Of a DNA stretch of 64,000 bases, positions 1-11,302 are shown in pieces (the stretch's first letter is position 1; every line of letters starts with the position of its first letter). The position numbers and the translations under genes were made by a program. The notes beneath the pieces were generated by a model that was given only the letters and a program-made list of their open reading frames with translations, was not told the origin of the DNA and ran no database searches. Source of the stretch: Anaeramoeba flamelloides (taxonomy: Eukaryota > Metamonada > Anaeramoebidae); NCBI GenBank assembly GCA_027625915.1, contig JANTQA010000047.1, forward strand, positions 10,540,001-10,604,000, read 5' to 3'.

Positions 1-687
1 TCTTTTCAATTTTAAAAAAGTGAAAACTTTTTGAGAAATAATACCTTTTGAAAATTTTCTATATTTTAAAAAAGTGACGATAAGTCCTTGAAATGTGGTG
101 TAGAGGTTAGAGTAAGAAGAAAGGCATTTTTTTTTAAAAAATAGTAACAGCATTTTCATTTTAATTGATCATATAAAAATTAAATTTCTCACATAAAAAA
201 TCGACAAAAATAAAAATTGATTTTTTTATTATTGATAATAAACTAAATTTCATAATAAATGGCCCATCTTACATTTGAATAATGAATTACTTTTGTATCG
301 TTTTGAAGTTTTTTCCCCCACAATGAAAAGTTTGAAAATAAATCATTCTTTCTCTTTTTTATTTTTTCAACAGTGTTTTGTTAAAATGGAAATTGAAAAT
401 GAAAAATTTGGATAGAAATAACACATGAATTAATGAAAAAAATCGTTTCAAACGATAAAGAGATTAGATTTAGTTATTCAAATGGAAGGAGAATCGATAA
501 ATAGGTTTTATTATTTTTTTAATATTTCTATTTTTTATGTAATGTTAATTTCAAAATAAATGTCCCAATTTTTTTTTACTGTTTTTTTTATTTTTTATTT
601 TTAGACGATAAATAAATATCTCTTGAGTATAGTACTGAATATTAAATAGAAATTTTTGTATTATAATAGATAAATTCAATTATTAAA
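1..687. other. Intergenic, no gene seen
   Basis: Very AT-rich sequence with poly-A and poly-T runs. No reading frame with protein character was found on either strand. It may include part of an older repeat, because phrases such as AATAAATGGCCC recur near 553 and, inverted, near 1930, but no clear element boundary can be drawn. Confidence 0.5.
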
Positions 688-734
688 TAGAGGTTTTAAT
701 GATAACATGCTATAATTCAGGATAATTTTCATCA

Positions 735-840
735 AATCGCGATATATCAGAAAATCGCGATATTCTATAAAATCGCGATAATTATTAAAAAATCGTGATA
801 AATACCAAAATATCGCGATTACTTTTTAATCGCGATATAA
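735..840. repeat. Left array of ATCGCGAT palindromes in family E
   Basis: Six occurrences of the self-complementary octamer ATCGCGAT within about 105 bases; five are perfect and one reads ATCGTGAT. Spacing is roughly 15-25 bases. It mirrors the array at 1757-1875. Such subterminal arrays are the usual place for transposase-binding sites, but no protein is known here, so that role is inferred. Confidence 0.75.
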
Positions 841-1756
841 TAGTTGATGGGTTTTTGGGCTAATTGAGAAATTATTTTAACAAAAAATTTTTTTTGATCA
901 AAAAATAGATTAGGTGACAAAAAGTCATTCTTTGAAAAAAAAACAAAAAAGATACTTGATCCAATCAAGGATCAGATCCAAGAGTTTAGTTGTGTTTTCA
1001 TTTTATTTGGTTGACAAACCTATCGATCCTTTTAGATCATCAACAATAAGAATTAAAGAGGAATAAATATTTTTTCAGTTAATCGTGGTGTTGGAAATTG
1101 CCTTGAATAATTAAACCTTCTAAAACAACCAACCCTTTATCTGTTCTTTAAAGAATGTGTTCTTGGGTTAAAACATTTTCAATATCCTCTCAGAAAGCTA
1201 AAAGGAGTTGGATAACTTTTCATAGGCTTTCACAACATCCTTGCCAGATGATCACCAATTATTAAGATTTACTATAGATTTGTCTCCCTGTTCTTTTTAT
1301 TCTTTGAGTATCTTTGTTTTGGACCGAAAACACAATTAGAGATTAGAGGTTTTTGTTGATCGATCACCAATAAGAAGTCAAATTATTCTTTATTCTATTT
1401 GGCTATTTAAAATTGTGAAGGTAACAACTCCATTTTAAGAAAACACACATAATTTATATTCAAGTAAATTGGTGAGATGGGTAATTATTAGTTTGATCAT
1501 AAAATTTGTTTAGATTTTATATTTTGTTAAAAAAAAAATGAAAAGAATAAATTTTTGTTCCAAAACAAACCAAACTCATTCCCTTTATAAAAGTTTTCTG
1601 TCTTTCAAAACTTTCAAACACTTGAAGACAGTTCATAACCCTTACAAACACTTTCTGGCATTATTAAAGGGGAAAGTGTTATAAAAATCTCAAGGCTTTG
1701 TAAAAGTCAAGAGATTTTTTTTAAAAATGAAATGAAAATAATAATTTTTCATTTTT

Positions 1757-1875
1757 TCGCGATAATGTGAACATCGCGATAATGTTGTTTATCGTGATTT
1801 TATGATTTTTCGCAATAAAGTTGGACTAATCGCGATTTTTTGATATTATTGCGATTTTATTGTTAATATCATGAT
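1757..1875. repeat. Right array of ATCGCGAT palindromes in family E
   Basis: Seven related octamers. Three keep CGCG. The others carry CG changed to TG or CA (forms such as ATCGTGAT, TCGCAATA, TTGCGATT, ATCATGAT). It mirrors the left array in inverted orientation. Confidence 0.7.
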
Positions 1876-1956
1876 AATATATGTTATCATCAAAACCTCT
1901 AATATATTTTTCTTTAATATTTGATTTTTAATGGGCCAATGATTTTAAAATGGGGC

Positions 1957-2435
1957 TTATAAAGTTTCCATTTACATTTTTCTTGAAAACATTTTTTGCC
2001 AAAATGATTGAATTTGAACTTGAAATTATATATATATATATTTACACAATATCTTATTTTAACTCAAATACTTCAATAAATTCTAAATTATGGGAATTTT
2101 ATTTTCACAAAAGGGACTAATTTGGTCTGCAATATTTTTTTTTATTTTTAAATGGTAAAAATTAAAAAAAAAGTTATTTAAAAAAGATAAACTCTCTGGA
2201 AAAATATTCTAATTTAATTATTAACTTATTCTTTGATTTCAAAAATTTCTCAACCTCAATTTTTAAAAAAAAAATAAAAAGTGCACATAATTTCATGAAA
2301 TATTTTCGATATTCAAAAGTTGAGAGTGTTTTTAATCTAAAAAAATTTATATCAGTGGTTAATTGAATTAAGTTATAAAGCTAGATTTCGAAAAATATTA
2401 ATCAGAAAAAAATAGTACTTTTTTATATAAAAGAA
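1957..2435 (-). repeat. Family L repeat, copy 1
   Basis: About 480 bases matching 14905-15395 in reverse complement. Shared landmarks are GGAAACTTTATA at one edge, a CTAATT...GTCCCTTTTGTGAAAATAAAAT block, AAAAGTGCACATAATTTC and the GATATTCAAAAGTTGAGA phrase. No open frame was found. The other copy sits inside a family B element, which shows that L is itself mobile. Its exact ends are not resolved here because family E abuts it closely. Confidence 0.6.
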
Positions 2436-3008
2436 TTATTATGAAAAATTTTCAGAAAATTCTCAAGTTATCAACAAAATGTCTTCATAATTTAAAATTT
2501 ACAAAAAATATCAAGGAGTTTATTTTCAAAAATGATTTGTACTTCGGTGTATTATTGAGTTAGTGCATTGTTTTTTCTATTGAAACAAGAAGAGAAAAAA
2601 AGAAAGCCTTAAATCTAAAACATGAGTTATAAGCTTTATTTCAACTGTTTTTTGATCACCGATATTTTAAAAAGTGATATTATTGAAAAATAAGTTCTTC
2701 AATGTTTACTGTTAATTGTAAAATAAAAAGTTCAAAATTTTTATTCTTCTTTCCATAAAATCACAGCTCAAGAATTAAAAAAAATTATCAATAGTCCACA
2801 ATTCTCAAATACAAATTAATATTTTATGCTTGTTTTAATATTTAATAATTTGAAATGTTTCTCTGATTTTTTAAAAACTCTTTTTTTGGAAAGGTGAATG
2901 AAAATTTTGTTTCATTTATTTTGCAACAAATAGTATTATTTTCTTGAATTTTAGGATTTGAAAAAATCAGTTCTTACATTTTTTCAAGTTATATATATTT
3001 TTTCCAAA

Positions 3009-4828
3009 ATGTCCAATTCATCCTCTCTTTATATAACTGGTTTTAAAAAAGTTTTCAGTTTCCTTACTCAAGAAAAGAAGAACAACAATTTACCCAAATG
3101 GACCGAAAGCAAAATCAAAAAAACCCAAACAATAAAAAAGATCGTCAGTGGAAATCCACCGAATTTTCTTGTTTGGAAAAAGCCAAACAAATTGGAGTTT
3201 TATCAAAAAGATAATGAGAAAAGGAAATACCAATTACCTAAAAAGGAAAAAATCAAAGACATTGTTTCAAGTTTCCAAACCTATCAGATTTTAACAGAAT
3301 CAGGAAAGGTTTGGTCTTTGGCTAATGAAAACCCTTTTAAAGAAGTACCTCTTCTTGATGCAGACCAAAGTACTTTTGAAGAGATCAGGCCTGTAACCTT
3401 TTTCGAAGAAAAGAAATTGTTTGTTAATTCACTTGTAATGGGCTTTGCTTCTTGTTATTATCTTTGTAATGGAGACCAATTGTATGCCTCAGGATCGAAC
3501 TATCAAGGTAGGCTGGGTATTGGCAGAAAAAGCAAGGGCCTGAAACTTTGCCTGTTTATGTCCAAGATAGGGTTTCCAAAATCTTTACAGGAAGTCATGC
3601 TTCGAATTTCAATTTCATCACAAGCAACCCTGATCTTTTGTATTCCTGTGGAAACAATAGAGATGGGGAGCTCGGTATTGGCTCTACTGTTGATCAAAGT
3701 ACTCCCACTGTTGTTCAAAACTTTAAAGGATCTGAGATCCTGACTGTAAGTTCAGGCAATTCCCACTCCATTCTGATCACCCAAAAGGGACAAACCTATA
3801 GCTGCGGCTACCAGAAAACAAATGGGCATGGTGTCCAAAAAACCATTTTTACCTTGATACCACAACTCAAGGAGAAGAAAGCTGTCCAACTGTCAACAGG
3901 ATCAACCCAAACTTTGGTTTTGACAGACCAAAACGAATTGTATGGGTGGGGGTTTAATGGCTGACAATTTCCAACAGATGAATCCAACAACAGCAAATTT
4001 CCAACAAAAATCAGCCTTCCTGGTTTTTTTACAAATTATTTGGAATCAAAAGACCTGATCCGAATTGCCTGTGGCTCAAATATAAGCTTTATTCATCTTG
4101 ATTTCAAAAATACACTTTTTGAAGATCTCAGAATATTATTCCATTCCAAAAAATTTTGTGATTGTGAAATTGGAAATTTGAAAAACCAAACCCCCGTTCA
4201 TAAGGCTCTTGTTGAATTCAGAACCAAATTAACAATTGATCATATCCAAAAAAAATTATTTGGAGAAAAAAAATCAATCAATAAAGAACAAACTTTGGAT
4301 TTTTTGAAATGGGTTTATTATGATGAGATTTCAGATAAAGATATAAACAAACTTGAACAAACTTTTAATTTATTGAAATTAACATACCCACCATCCGTGG
4401 ATAATACGCTTGAAAAGGATATTGCCCAACTCTACAAGGATGATGATTCAAAGGATTTTAAAATTATGGTTAAAATTGATGATCAAGAGGATGATAATGA
4501 TGATGAGGATAAAGAAGGAAATTATGAAGAAATACCAGTTCACAAATTCATTTTATTGGCCAGAAGTGGCTTGTTTCGCTCAATGTTTGATCAGGTTAAT
4601 GAAATAAATAATCTAAATAAAGTTCAAGATTATACTAATAAATCAATCGAAAGCTTGAAAATTTTAATCAAATATTTTTATACCGATTCAATTAAATTGA
4701 CAGCTGAAGAAGAACCAGAATTTATTGTTGATGAATTATCTGATGCTGTCGAATATTATCAATTAAATGATCAATGTAATCTTGAGTCTGAATTATTGAA
4801 AATTAAAAAGCAATTTGATCTTGACTAA
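3009..4828 (+). CDS. RCC1-repeat plus BTB domain protein, disrupted (possible pseudogene)
   Basis: The protein begins MSNSSSLYITG and carries about five RCC1 (beta-propeller) repeats with typical phrases: YASGSNYQGRLGIG, YSCGNNRDGELGIG and LYGWGFNG. A degenerate first BTB segment (FEDLRILFHSKKFCDCEIG) follows, then a full BTB/POZ domain (VHKFILLARSGLFRSMF, then LIKYFYTDSI). RCC1-BTB proteins commonly act as protein-interaction modules or cullin-3 adaptors; the role here is unknown. Two lesions are visible. One is a one-base loss in the A-run at 3526-3530 that shifts frame inside the second repeat. The other is an in-frame TGA at 3962-3964, after which the same frame continues as good RCC1/BTB sequence to the TAA at 4828. 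Either this is a young pseudogene, or the A-run change is an assembly error and the TGA is real. The start was chosen as the first ATG; the frame is open upstream to an AG at 2954 that could be a splice acceptor. Confidence 0.8.
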
Positions 4829-6217
4829 TTTAGTTTTTTAAAATTTATCCTTCTTGTCTTTTTTTTATTGCTTATATTTTTGAGATTTTGGGTTAAAAAT
4901 AAAAAATTAAAATTAATATTTTATTGAAATGATAAAATCGATTTGAAATTGAAATTTTTCCAAATTCAGAACCCAAATAATAGGATTTTAGCAACCTATT
5001 GTTTGAATCATTTTTTAACCTAATAAAACCACTATTTTTTCCCACTAAATTTTTAATTTTAGTTATCATTTTCTTCTGGGTTAGTCTAATAAAATGACAA
5101 AAAATAACTTATCATCAAAGTTTATTTTATTTTAGCTTATATTATAGATAAACTTCTTGTACTTGCTTACTCTTTCAATTTTGGCTATTTTCAAATTTTG
5201 AATTATTATTTTTTGTTATTTAAAATAACTTTTTGGGTTGATGATGGAGTTTCTAATTATCAAAATTAGAAGAGTTGTGGGATAAATTAAATTCGTAAAT
5301 TTTATGTAGATCAAGTATAACAGCTTATACTAATTTTGGAAAAAGTGAAAATTAATGAGTATTTTAAACATCTGGCATACAATTTGAATGTTTTTATAAC
5401 AAACAATAATAATAAAAAATTATAGTTGAAAATTTCGAGATCAAATCATCAATTTTTTTTAAGTTTGGCACTTTAAAGATCATTTTGAGAATTCTTTATA
5501 TGAGTGAAAATTTTTCAAAATTATACATAAAAAATTGGTAGAATTTTTTACATTTCTTTTGTTTATTTTTAAAGAAAAAATAAAAATATATTCATAGATC
5601 TTTTTGTTGTTTTTTTTTTTTGTTTGTTTTTAATTTTATTTTAATTATTGTTATTAACTATCCCCTTTCAAATAATAACTCTTTTAATTTTGTTCATTTC
5701 TCAAAAATAAGCTGATTATTATTCTCTCTAGGTTATATTTTTATAACCACCCATCGAGAATCATTATCAACATACTTTTTAAAAACTCAAACGTTTTATT
5801 TTCTATCTTATGTTTCAAATTGGAAGTTTTTTTATTTCTTTTTATATTGAATTTACTTTATTTCACAGCCTGGTGACAAACCAAGGTTGGAAATTTCTTT
5901 TTTTTTTTTTTTTCTTTCTTTTTTTGATAATCTGATTTTATATTTTTATTTTGAAATAAAGGAAATAATAAACTTCTGGTGTGGAATTGATATCCATAAA
6001 AAAAATCTATTAAAAAATTCTAAATTCTCAAAAAAAAAAAATAACAATAAAAAGATTAAAAAAAAAAAAAAAAACCTTCAGTATCCCCTGATTTACTAAA
6101 TCAACATTAATTGTTTAATAACACAAAATAATTAATAATTTAATTCTTTTTATCAAACCCAACAAAACAAAATTAAAAAAAATAAGAAAAAAAAATCGAT
6201 AATTCTCCATTATAGAT
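4829..6217. other. Intergenic, no gene seen
   Basis: About 1.4 kb between two convergent genes, the RCC1-BTB gene (+) and the acylase gene (-). It is A/T homopolymer-rich. The stretch 5887-6099 has an open frame made only of poly-Phe and poly-Lys codons from T and A runs, so no gene is called. Both genes presumably terminate here; no specific terminator can be pointed to. Confidence 0.5.
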
Positions 6218-9037
6218 TTATTTTTGTTTTTTGGTCTCTAAAACAATTTCCCTTTTTGGTAATAGTTTTAAATAATATTTAGCAATTTTTTCAATTTTAT
6301 CTTTTGAAGATACACCCCTTGCCATTTTTTTATTTAAAGTTCTCTCGAAATGGTTTAAATAAAAATCACTAGCAATATTGGAGTTATTCCCTGAACTTAA
6401 GACAAATTGTGTATTATCAATATTTTTCAAATCAAAAACTACCCTGGCAGCGCTACATACCAATGCCTTTAAAGGGTAACATTCGTTCGTACTTTGCAAA
6501 CAAACAGTTTCAGAATTACCACCATATTCGACACTTTTCGAATTAAAAGCTAATTTGGCAGCCCCCGATTTGGCGGAAAAGGGGTGAAAAAGTTCTAGTT
6601 TATGAATTTTGCCATATACCCATTGATCTAATTGAGATACAGAAAACCCTTTCCTCTCTTTCCAAAAAGTTATTGTATTTAAAAACGACTGTTCAAGTAG
6701 ATGATTTACCCCACCTGCGTTTTTAACCCAAATGGAATCCTGTGGATTATTTAGTAGATTATTTATGATTTCATAAGAAAAAACTTTAAAAGAGTTTTGT
6801 GCTTGATAAAGTGAACTAATGGTATTTCCGAAAAGTAAAGAGATACCACTTCGGTCGTTTTCGTTCTTGATATTTGATAAAAGAAGTAGTTTATAAAATT
6901 CAATTCGAATGGTTTCATACAATGATGCGCCTACAGAGTCAACATCCATATGGCAGTCCCAATTTTTTAATTTATTCCATAAAATTCCAATTTGTTTGTT
7001 TGGATGTGAGTTAAGGAAATGATCATATTTGTTTTTTAAAATATTTTGAAATCTTTTGCCATTTAGTGATTTCGTATCCCAACAAATGCCCATCAAATTT
7101 TGAGTCTCTATTTTCGAATTGTTAGAATGATTATTTACATTTAATTTAGCATTCATATGTAAATTCACACTTCCAGCACCCACACCACGAAGCCCGTCAG
7201 CATTCAAATCGCCATCAATTAAGTTCTCAATCAATTGTGATATTCTGTTGGCTCTTACATCAGTAAGAAAATCCTTGCCTAAAAATGGCCAATCACCCTT
7301 AATAAGGTTGTTGGAACTAACAATATAACCACACTCTGGATTTATTAAATGGGGTAATTTTTCAAAGGGAATAAATTTTTTTACATGATATTCAGATAAC
7401 CAGCCTGGGAGTATAGGGTATTTTGAAAATTTTCCTTCCTTTTCCTGGAATTTACCGGTCATTTGATATGCAATATTCCCTTCTATATCTGCAAAAACTA
7501 GATTTAGAGACACTGGCTCCAAATGGCTTAAAGTGTCACGGATCTGATAAATATTTTTGCCCTTTGTGATATGCCTTATTACAGAAAAATTTGTAATACC
7601 ATGCTTTGAAGGAAGTGTGGACATACTAAATACAGACAATTTTAAAAACTCTTTATTTTTGTCAAGGGATTCTTGCTTGACAGGATCATAAAATAAAATT
7701 GGCCCATGGCACGTTTTCATAACATTATATAAAAAGGGGTTCTTTTCTCCTTTGATCATAATTTTTTCTTCCACAATCTCGGCTTTGTGCCACTTGCCAT
7801 CATAATAATACTTTCTCCCTTTAACTTTCTCAGCATAAATCGTTTCGGTGTTAGCTATTGTTAAAGTTACACCCCAGGAAATGTCCTTTGTTCTTCCAAT
7901 CGTGGTTAATGGTGTTCCTGGAACCATTAGCCCCATAACCTCTATTTTCTTCACTTTGTTTTGATTTCTTTCATTTTTTTCATTCTTTATTTTTGTTTTC
8001 TTGGTTTTATTAATTTCATTTGTTTCATTTATTTCATTTGCTTGATTTGTTTTGATGAATTCTTTTGTTTTCTTTGTTTTGCTCTTTGATAAATTCAAGT
8101 TTTCTTTTGTGATTAATTGTTCCTTATTCTTTCTTTTTTCACTTTCAATCGATAAGTGAATAAAATAAAAAGCCGAGGGGTTTGATGAATCTAAATGTGG
8201 ATCAGAACACAAAATAGGCTTTCCCGTCGTTGAGTGGTTTCCTGAAACTGCAAAGCAATTCGACCCACCAAAGCCATTCAGCATTACCTTTGAATTTCCA
8301 CAATTAAAATCTTTACACAATCCCTGGAAATCTAAGTGTGTACCCTTAAAAATTTGAGACTTTGGTAAATTCTTATGATACTCTAATTCATACAACGCAT
8401 CCTCTCCAAATTTGGAAATGATTTCATTTCGACAAACACTACCAACAAAGCCAAAATTCATCTGAACACACAATAACCGAAAGACTAAGAGACAGTCTTC
8501 AATGGTCCAAGGTTCAAATTTGGTTTTTAATAATTTGAACTCAATTGGCAATTTCTTTCTCATTAACTGATTCTTCACACAATAATTAATCCCATTAATA
8601 TAGCTACTCACGAGCGTTCTTTCTTTTGTGGTCAAGTTTTTGACATCACTAGACGCTATTTGCTTCAGTCCTAATGTGAGGAAATAGATATCGCTTGATA
8701 AAATGGGATCAGATCTTCCAAGAATTTCACTTAATGTGCCCTTGCCCATCCTTCTGGAAATCTCCATTTGAAATAGCCGATCCTGGGCCTGGCAATATCC
8801 AACCCCATAATACCCATCACACTCATTGGATGCAAGAACATGCGCAACCCCATATTTGTCCCGAATAATTTCAATGGGGTTTGTTAAGTTTTCTTCAACA
8901 ATTATTTCTCCAGAGTAATCTGGTATCACTTTTTTTGATTGCAAATATAAATAATATGCTATCAAATTATCCTTTTTGAGAACTGTGTAGAAAATTATCA
9001 AAATGAGAAGAATTAAACCTAGAATTGGAATAATCAT
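6218..9037 (-). CDS. Penicillin acylase family (S45-type) Ntn hydrolase, membrane-anchored
   Basis: A 939-residue product from the ATG at 9037 to the TAA at 6218; the frame is open to 9088 and beyond, so an upstream exon is possible. The N-terminus is a hydrophobic anchor (MIIPILGLILLILIIFY). The chain then follows the penicillin amidase fold: the IIRDKYGVAHVLA and YCQAQDRLFQME motifs of the alpha region, then GGSNCFAVSG, where Ser259 is the predicted N-terminal nucleophile exposed by autocleavage. Next come GKPILCSDPHL, MVPGTPLTTIGR, the SSNN motif (574-577) that supplies the oxyanion Asn, VRANRI and a C-terminal LSSGNNSN. Family members hydrolyse amide bonds of acylated substrates; the substrate here is unknown. 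A Lys/Asn/Thr-rich insertion at about 300-363 has the low-complexity style of the host. The gene shows no intron. The family is mainly bacterial, so an old transfer is possible. Confidence 0.92.
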   Translation of the reverse strand: MIIPILGLILLILIIFYTVLKKDNLIAYYLYLQSKKVIPDYSGEIIVEENLTNPIEIIRDKYGVAHVLASNECDGYYGVGYCQAQDRLFQMEISRRMGKGTLSEILGRSDPILSSDIYFLTLGLKQIASSDVKNLTTKERTLVSSYINGINYCVKNQLMRKKLPIEFKLLKTKFEPWTIEDCLLVFRLLCVQMNFGFVGSVCRNEIISKFGEDALYELEYHKNLPKSQIFKGTHLDFQGLCKDFNCGNSKVMLNGFGGSNCFAVSGNHSTTGKPILCSDPHLDSSNPSAFYFIHLSIESEKRKNKEQLITKENLNLSKSKTKKTKEFIKTNQANEINETNEINKTKKTKIKNEKNERNQNKVKKIEVMGLMVPGTPLTTIGRTKDISWGVTLTIANTETIYAEKVKGRKYYYDGKWHKAEIVEEKIMIKGEKNPFLYNVMKTCHGPILFYDPVKQESLDKNKEFLKLSVFSMSTLPSKHGITNFSVIRHITKGKNIYQIRDTLSHLEPVSLNLVFADIEGNIAYQMTGKFQEKEGKFSKYPILPGWLSEYHVKKFIPFEKLPHLINPECGYIVSSNNLIKGDWPFLGKDFLTDVRANRISQLIENLIDGDLNADGLRGVGAGSVNLHMNAKLNVNNHSNNSKIETQNLMGICWDTKSLNGKRFQNILKNKYDHFLNSHPNKQIGILWNKLKNWDCHMDVDSVGASLYETIRIEFYKLLLLSNIKNENDRSGISLLFGNTISSLYQAQNSFKVFSYEIINNLLNNPQDSIWVKNAGGVNHLLEQSFLNTITFWKERKGFSVSQLDQWVYGKIHKLELFHPFSAKSGAAKLAFNSKSVEYGGNSETVCLQSTNECYPLKALVCSAARVVFDLKNIDNTQFVLSSGNNSNIASDFYLNHFERTLNKKMARGVSSKDKIEKIAKYYLKLLPKREIVLETKKQK

Positions 9038-10538
9038 TAAAAAAAAAATTGAGAAATAAGAAAAAAATGAGAGCTTTTTTTGCTTCAAATTTTGCTTTTT
9101 CGAAATTTTTAAGAGACTTTGGTGGTGTGTTACAGTATTCAGATCGAATTTAACACGAATTGAGAATTTATTTACCTGAAACGATGTTTTTTTTTTTTTT
9201 TTTCTTGTTGTAATAGCAACTCTTACACCAATGAGATTTAGATAATTGTTTTGTGTATTTTTAATTTTGAGATCAAAAGTGAAATTTTAAAATTAAATTA
9301 ATTGTGTTTTTGTGATCACTAATTTATCAATTTTTTTTTCACTAATTGGTAATTAGGTTTATTCAAACTACTCTTTTGATCATGCTTACTCCTTTCCCCT
9401 ACTTATCAGGTGTTGTTTTTTTTTTGACTTTTTGATCTCCTTTTATTCTCGAGTGAATGGGTTCAAAAATGTCAAGTCCTAAAAGAAAGAACTACTTTTT
9501 CGAAATAATTTTTTTTTTTAATTTGTGTTTTTAAGTAAAACGAATAAAAATTCCCAAGTCAGTTTGTGAGTGTATAATAAAGAAAAATTGGGAAAATGTT
9601 CTTTGATCACTTTAACTGGATACATTTTTTTATTGTATTTAGCACAATCAATCACAAAGGATTAATATTTTATAGTTATATTCTCAGTTACAAGCTATTT
9701 AAACTTTTCAACAATACTCATAAACCTATCCAATCTTTTGAGAGAGGAAATTCATGAAAAAAAACATTCAATTATTTTTAATTGGAAAGAGTAAAAAATT
9801 GTATCATAAAAATAGAGACTGTTTTTAAAGACACTAGAAACCATACTCTGAAATTTAAACACATACCTAGGAAAAAGTAATTTATTTTAAAATACTGTTA
9901 TTTTCCAATTAATAAATGAAAATTTTTATTTCAATTTCCAAAATGAATATTAATTTGATTTTACAACCAAATTACCAGAGTAAAAATTTTTTCTTAGAGT
10001 TCACTAAGGTAGTTTAATTTATTATCAAAAAATATAATTTCCAAATGGTGTTGTAAAGATCTTGGATTTTTGTTTCAACTTATAAACTAGAAAAAAAATT
10101 TGGGAATATGAACTAAAAAGTTTCATTTTTTATTTGGAAAATAATAGTATATTCATACTGTAAAAAAAAAAAATAGATAGTGTTGAGGACTTTATTTGTG
10201 ACTCTAAAAATTATTAGAAAAACAAGAAGGAAATGGAAAGAATAACTCAAAAAAATGAAAAATTTTGGCTACAGTACAATTACTAAATAGGATCCCGAAG
10301 AATTATTGATTATAATTAAAACAAAAGAAATCTATGAATTAATTAGAGAATACTAATTGTTCAATATAAATCAACATGCAATTCAGAAAAAGGAGTAAAA
10401 GTCAAAAGGAATCCCTAACCCTACACACACAGAAATTCATATAGGATCAAAATACTTTAAGTTTCTCATATCAATAATTTTTAACTTGTTCATTTTTTTC
10501 TTTCTTCTTTTATTTTTAGTCACTCTTTATTTTTTATT
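9038..10538. other. Intergenic, upstream of the acylase gene
   Basis: About 1.5 kb of AT-rich sequence. On the minus strand the acylase frame stays open to beyond 9088, and a CAG/GTAAAT donor-like site lies at about 9176, so a short 5' exon or spliced leader region may be present; I could not fix it. The rest shows no gene and no repeat I could match. Confidence 0.4.
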
Positions 10539-11302
10539 GTAAGGGATTAACATCACCCTAGATTCGCCTAACATTAAAATATGTTTTAATTCCATGTAAA
10601 TGTTATTAGTGCACCATGGTTCACATGACTCTAAAAAATCTATTATACATCTTATTGCACAATAAATTATTTCTTATTTTACTAATGATCACTATTTCAG
10701 AAATAATTTTCATTTTAGAAATTAATTTTTTCATTCCTTTTCAAAATCTAACAAAAGTAACCCAAATAACAGTATTCTCGGTATTTAATAATTCTATTTA
10801 AAAATTTCAATAGTAACTATTTTTAGAATTTTTTAATTTCAAATGTTAAACCCAATAAACGTCAACTCAAAAATCCAAAGAACTCTAAGTATTTTTTCTT
10901 TTTTATAAAGCTAATTGGAACCTGAATATATTTCCAATGCTTTGAAATTAATTTTGTAAAAAAAATCTAATGTTTGATTATTTAATTTTATTAAATAATT
11001 AATTTTTTTAGCAAGTAATCTACATTCCTTTCAAAATTTAATAAAGATATTTTGTAACTTTGGAGTATTAAAATTGGTTATTCAACCATTAAATTTGTGG
11101 CAAAGTGCATATTTTTTACTGAAATCGTTGGAGTTATTTTACTATTTCCAGTATCATTTTTAATTCACGAGATCAACAAATAGTCCAACATACTAATCGA
11201 TATTTAAGAGACATTTCAACCATGTGAACTAAAGTGATTTACAACCAATAACAACATACTTTAATCGTTGATTTCTTCATTGGTATACACTAGTCCCTCA
11301 AA
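10539..11302. mobile_element. Family C inverted-repeat element, copy 1
   Basis: The left end reads TAAGGGATTAACATCACCCTAGAT and the right end is its decayed inverted counterpart (ACTAGTCCCTCA). Inverted similarity runs inward about 100 bases and includes AAAGTATGTTGTTATTGG-like sequence. It matches the element at 60454-61209, where both edges keep TTAA. Length is about 760 bases. A short open frame in it (10616-10801) is mere AT-rich noise. No transposase is visible. Confidence 0.65.

Larger units (their letters stand above)
690..1899. mobile_element. Family E inverted-repeat element with ATCGCGAT arrays, copy 1
   Basis: The ends are inverted repeats: AGAGGTTTTAATGATAACAT on the left, and on the right a sequence whose reverse complement is AGAGGTTTTGATGATAACAT. 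The inverted similarity continues inward for over 100 bases through the ATCGCGAT arrays. TA lies at both edges (688-689 and 1900-1901), as expected for insertion at TA. The interior holds no long open frame, so this looks non-autonomous. A second, more decayed copy lies at about 17650-18480; the interiors match over several hundred bases (for example the GATACTTGAT...CAATCA segment and the TGGGTTAAA segment). Confidence 0.7.
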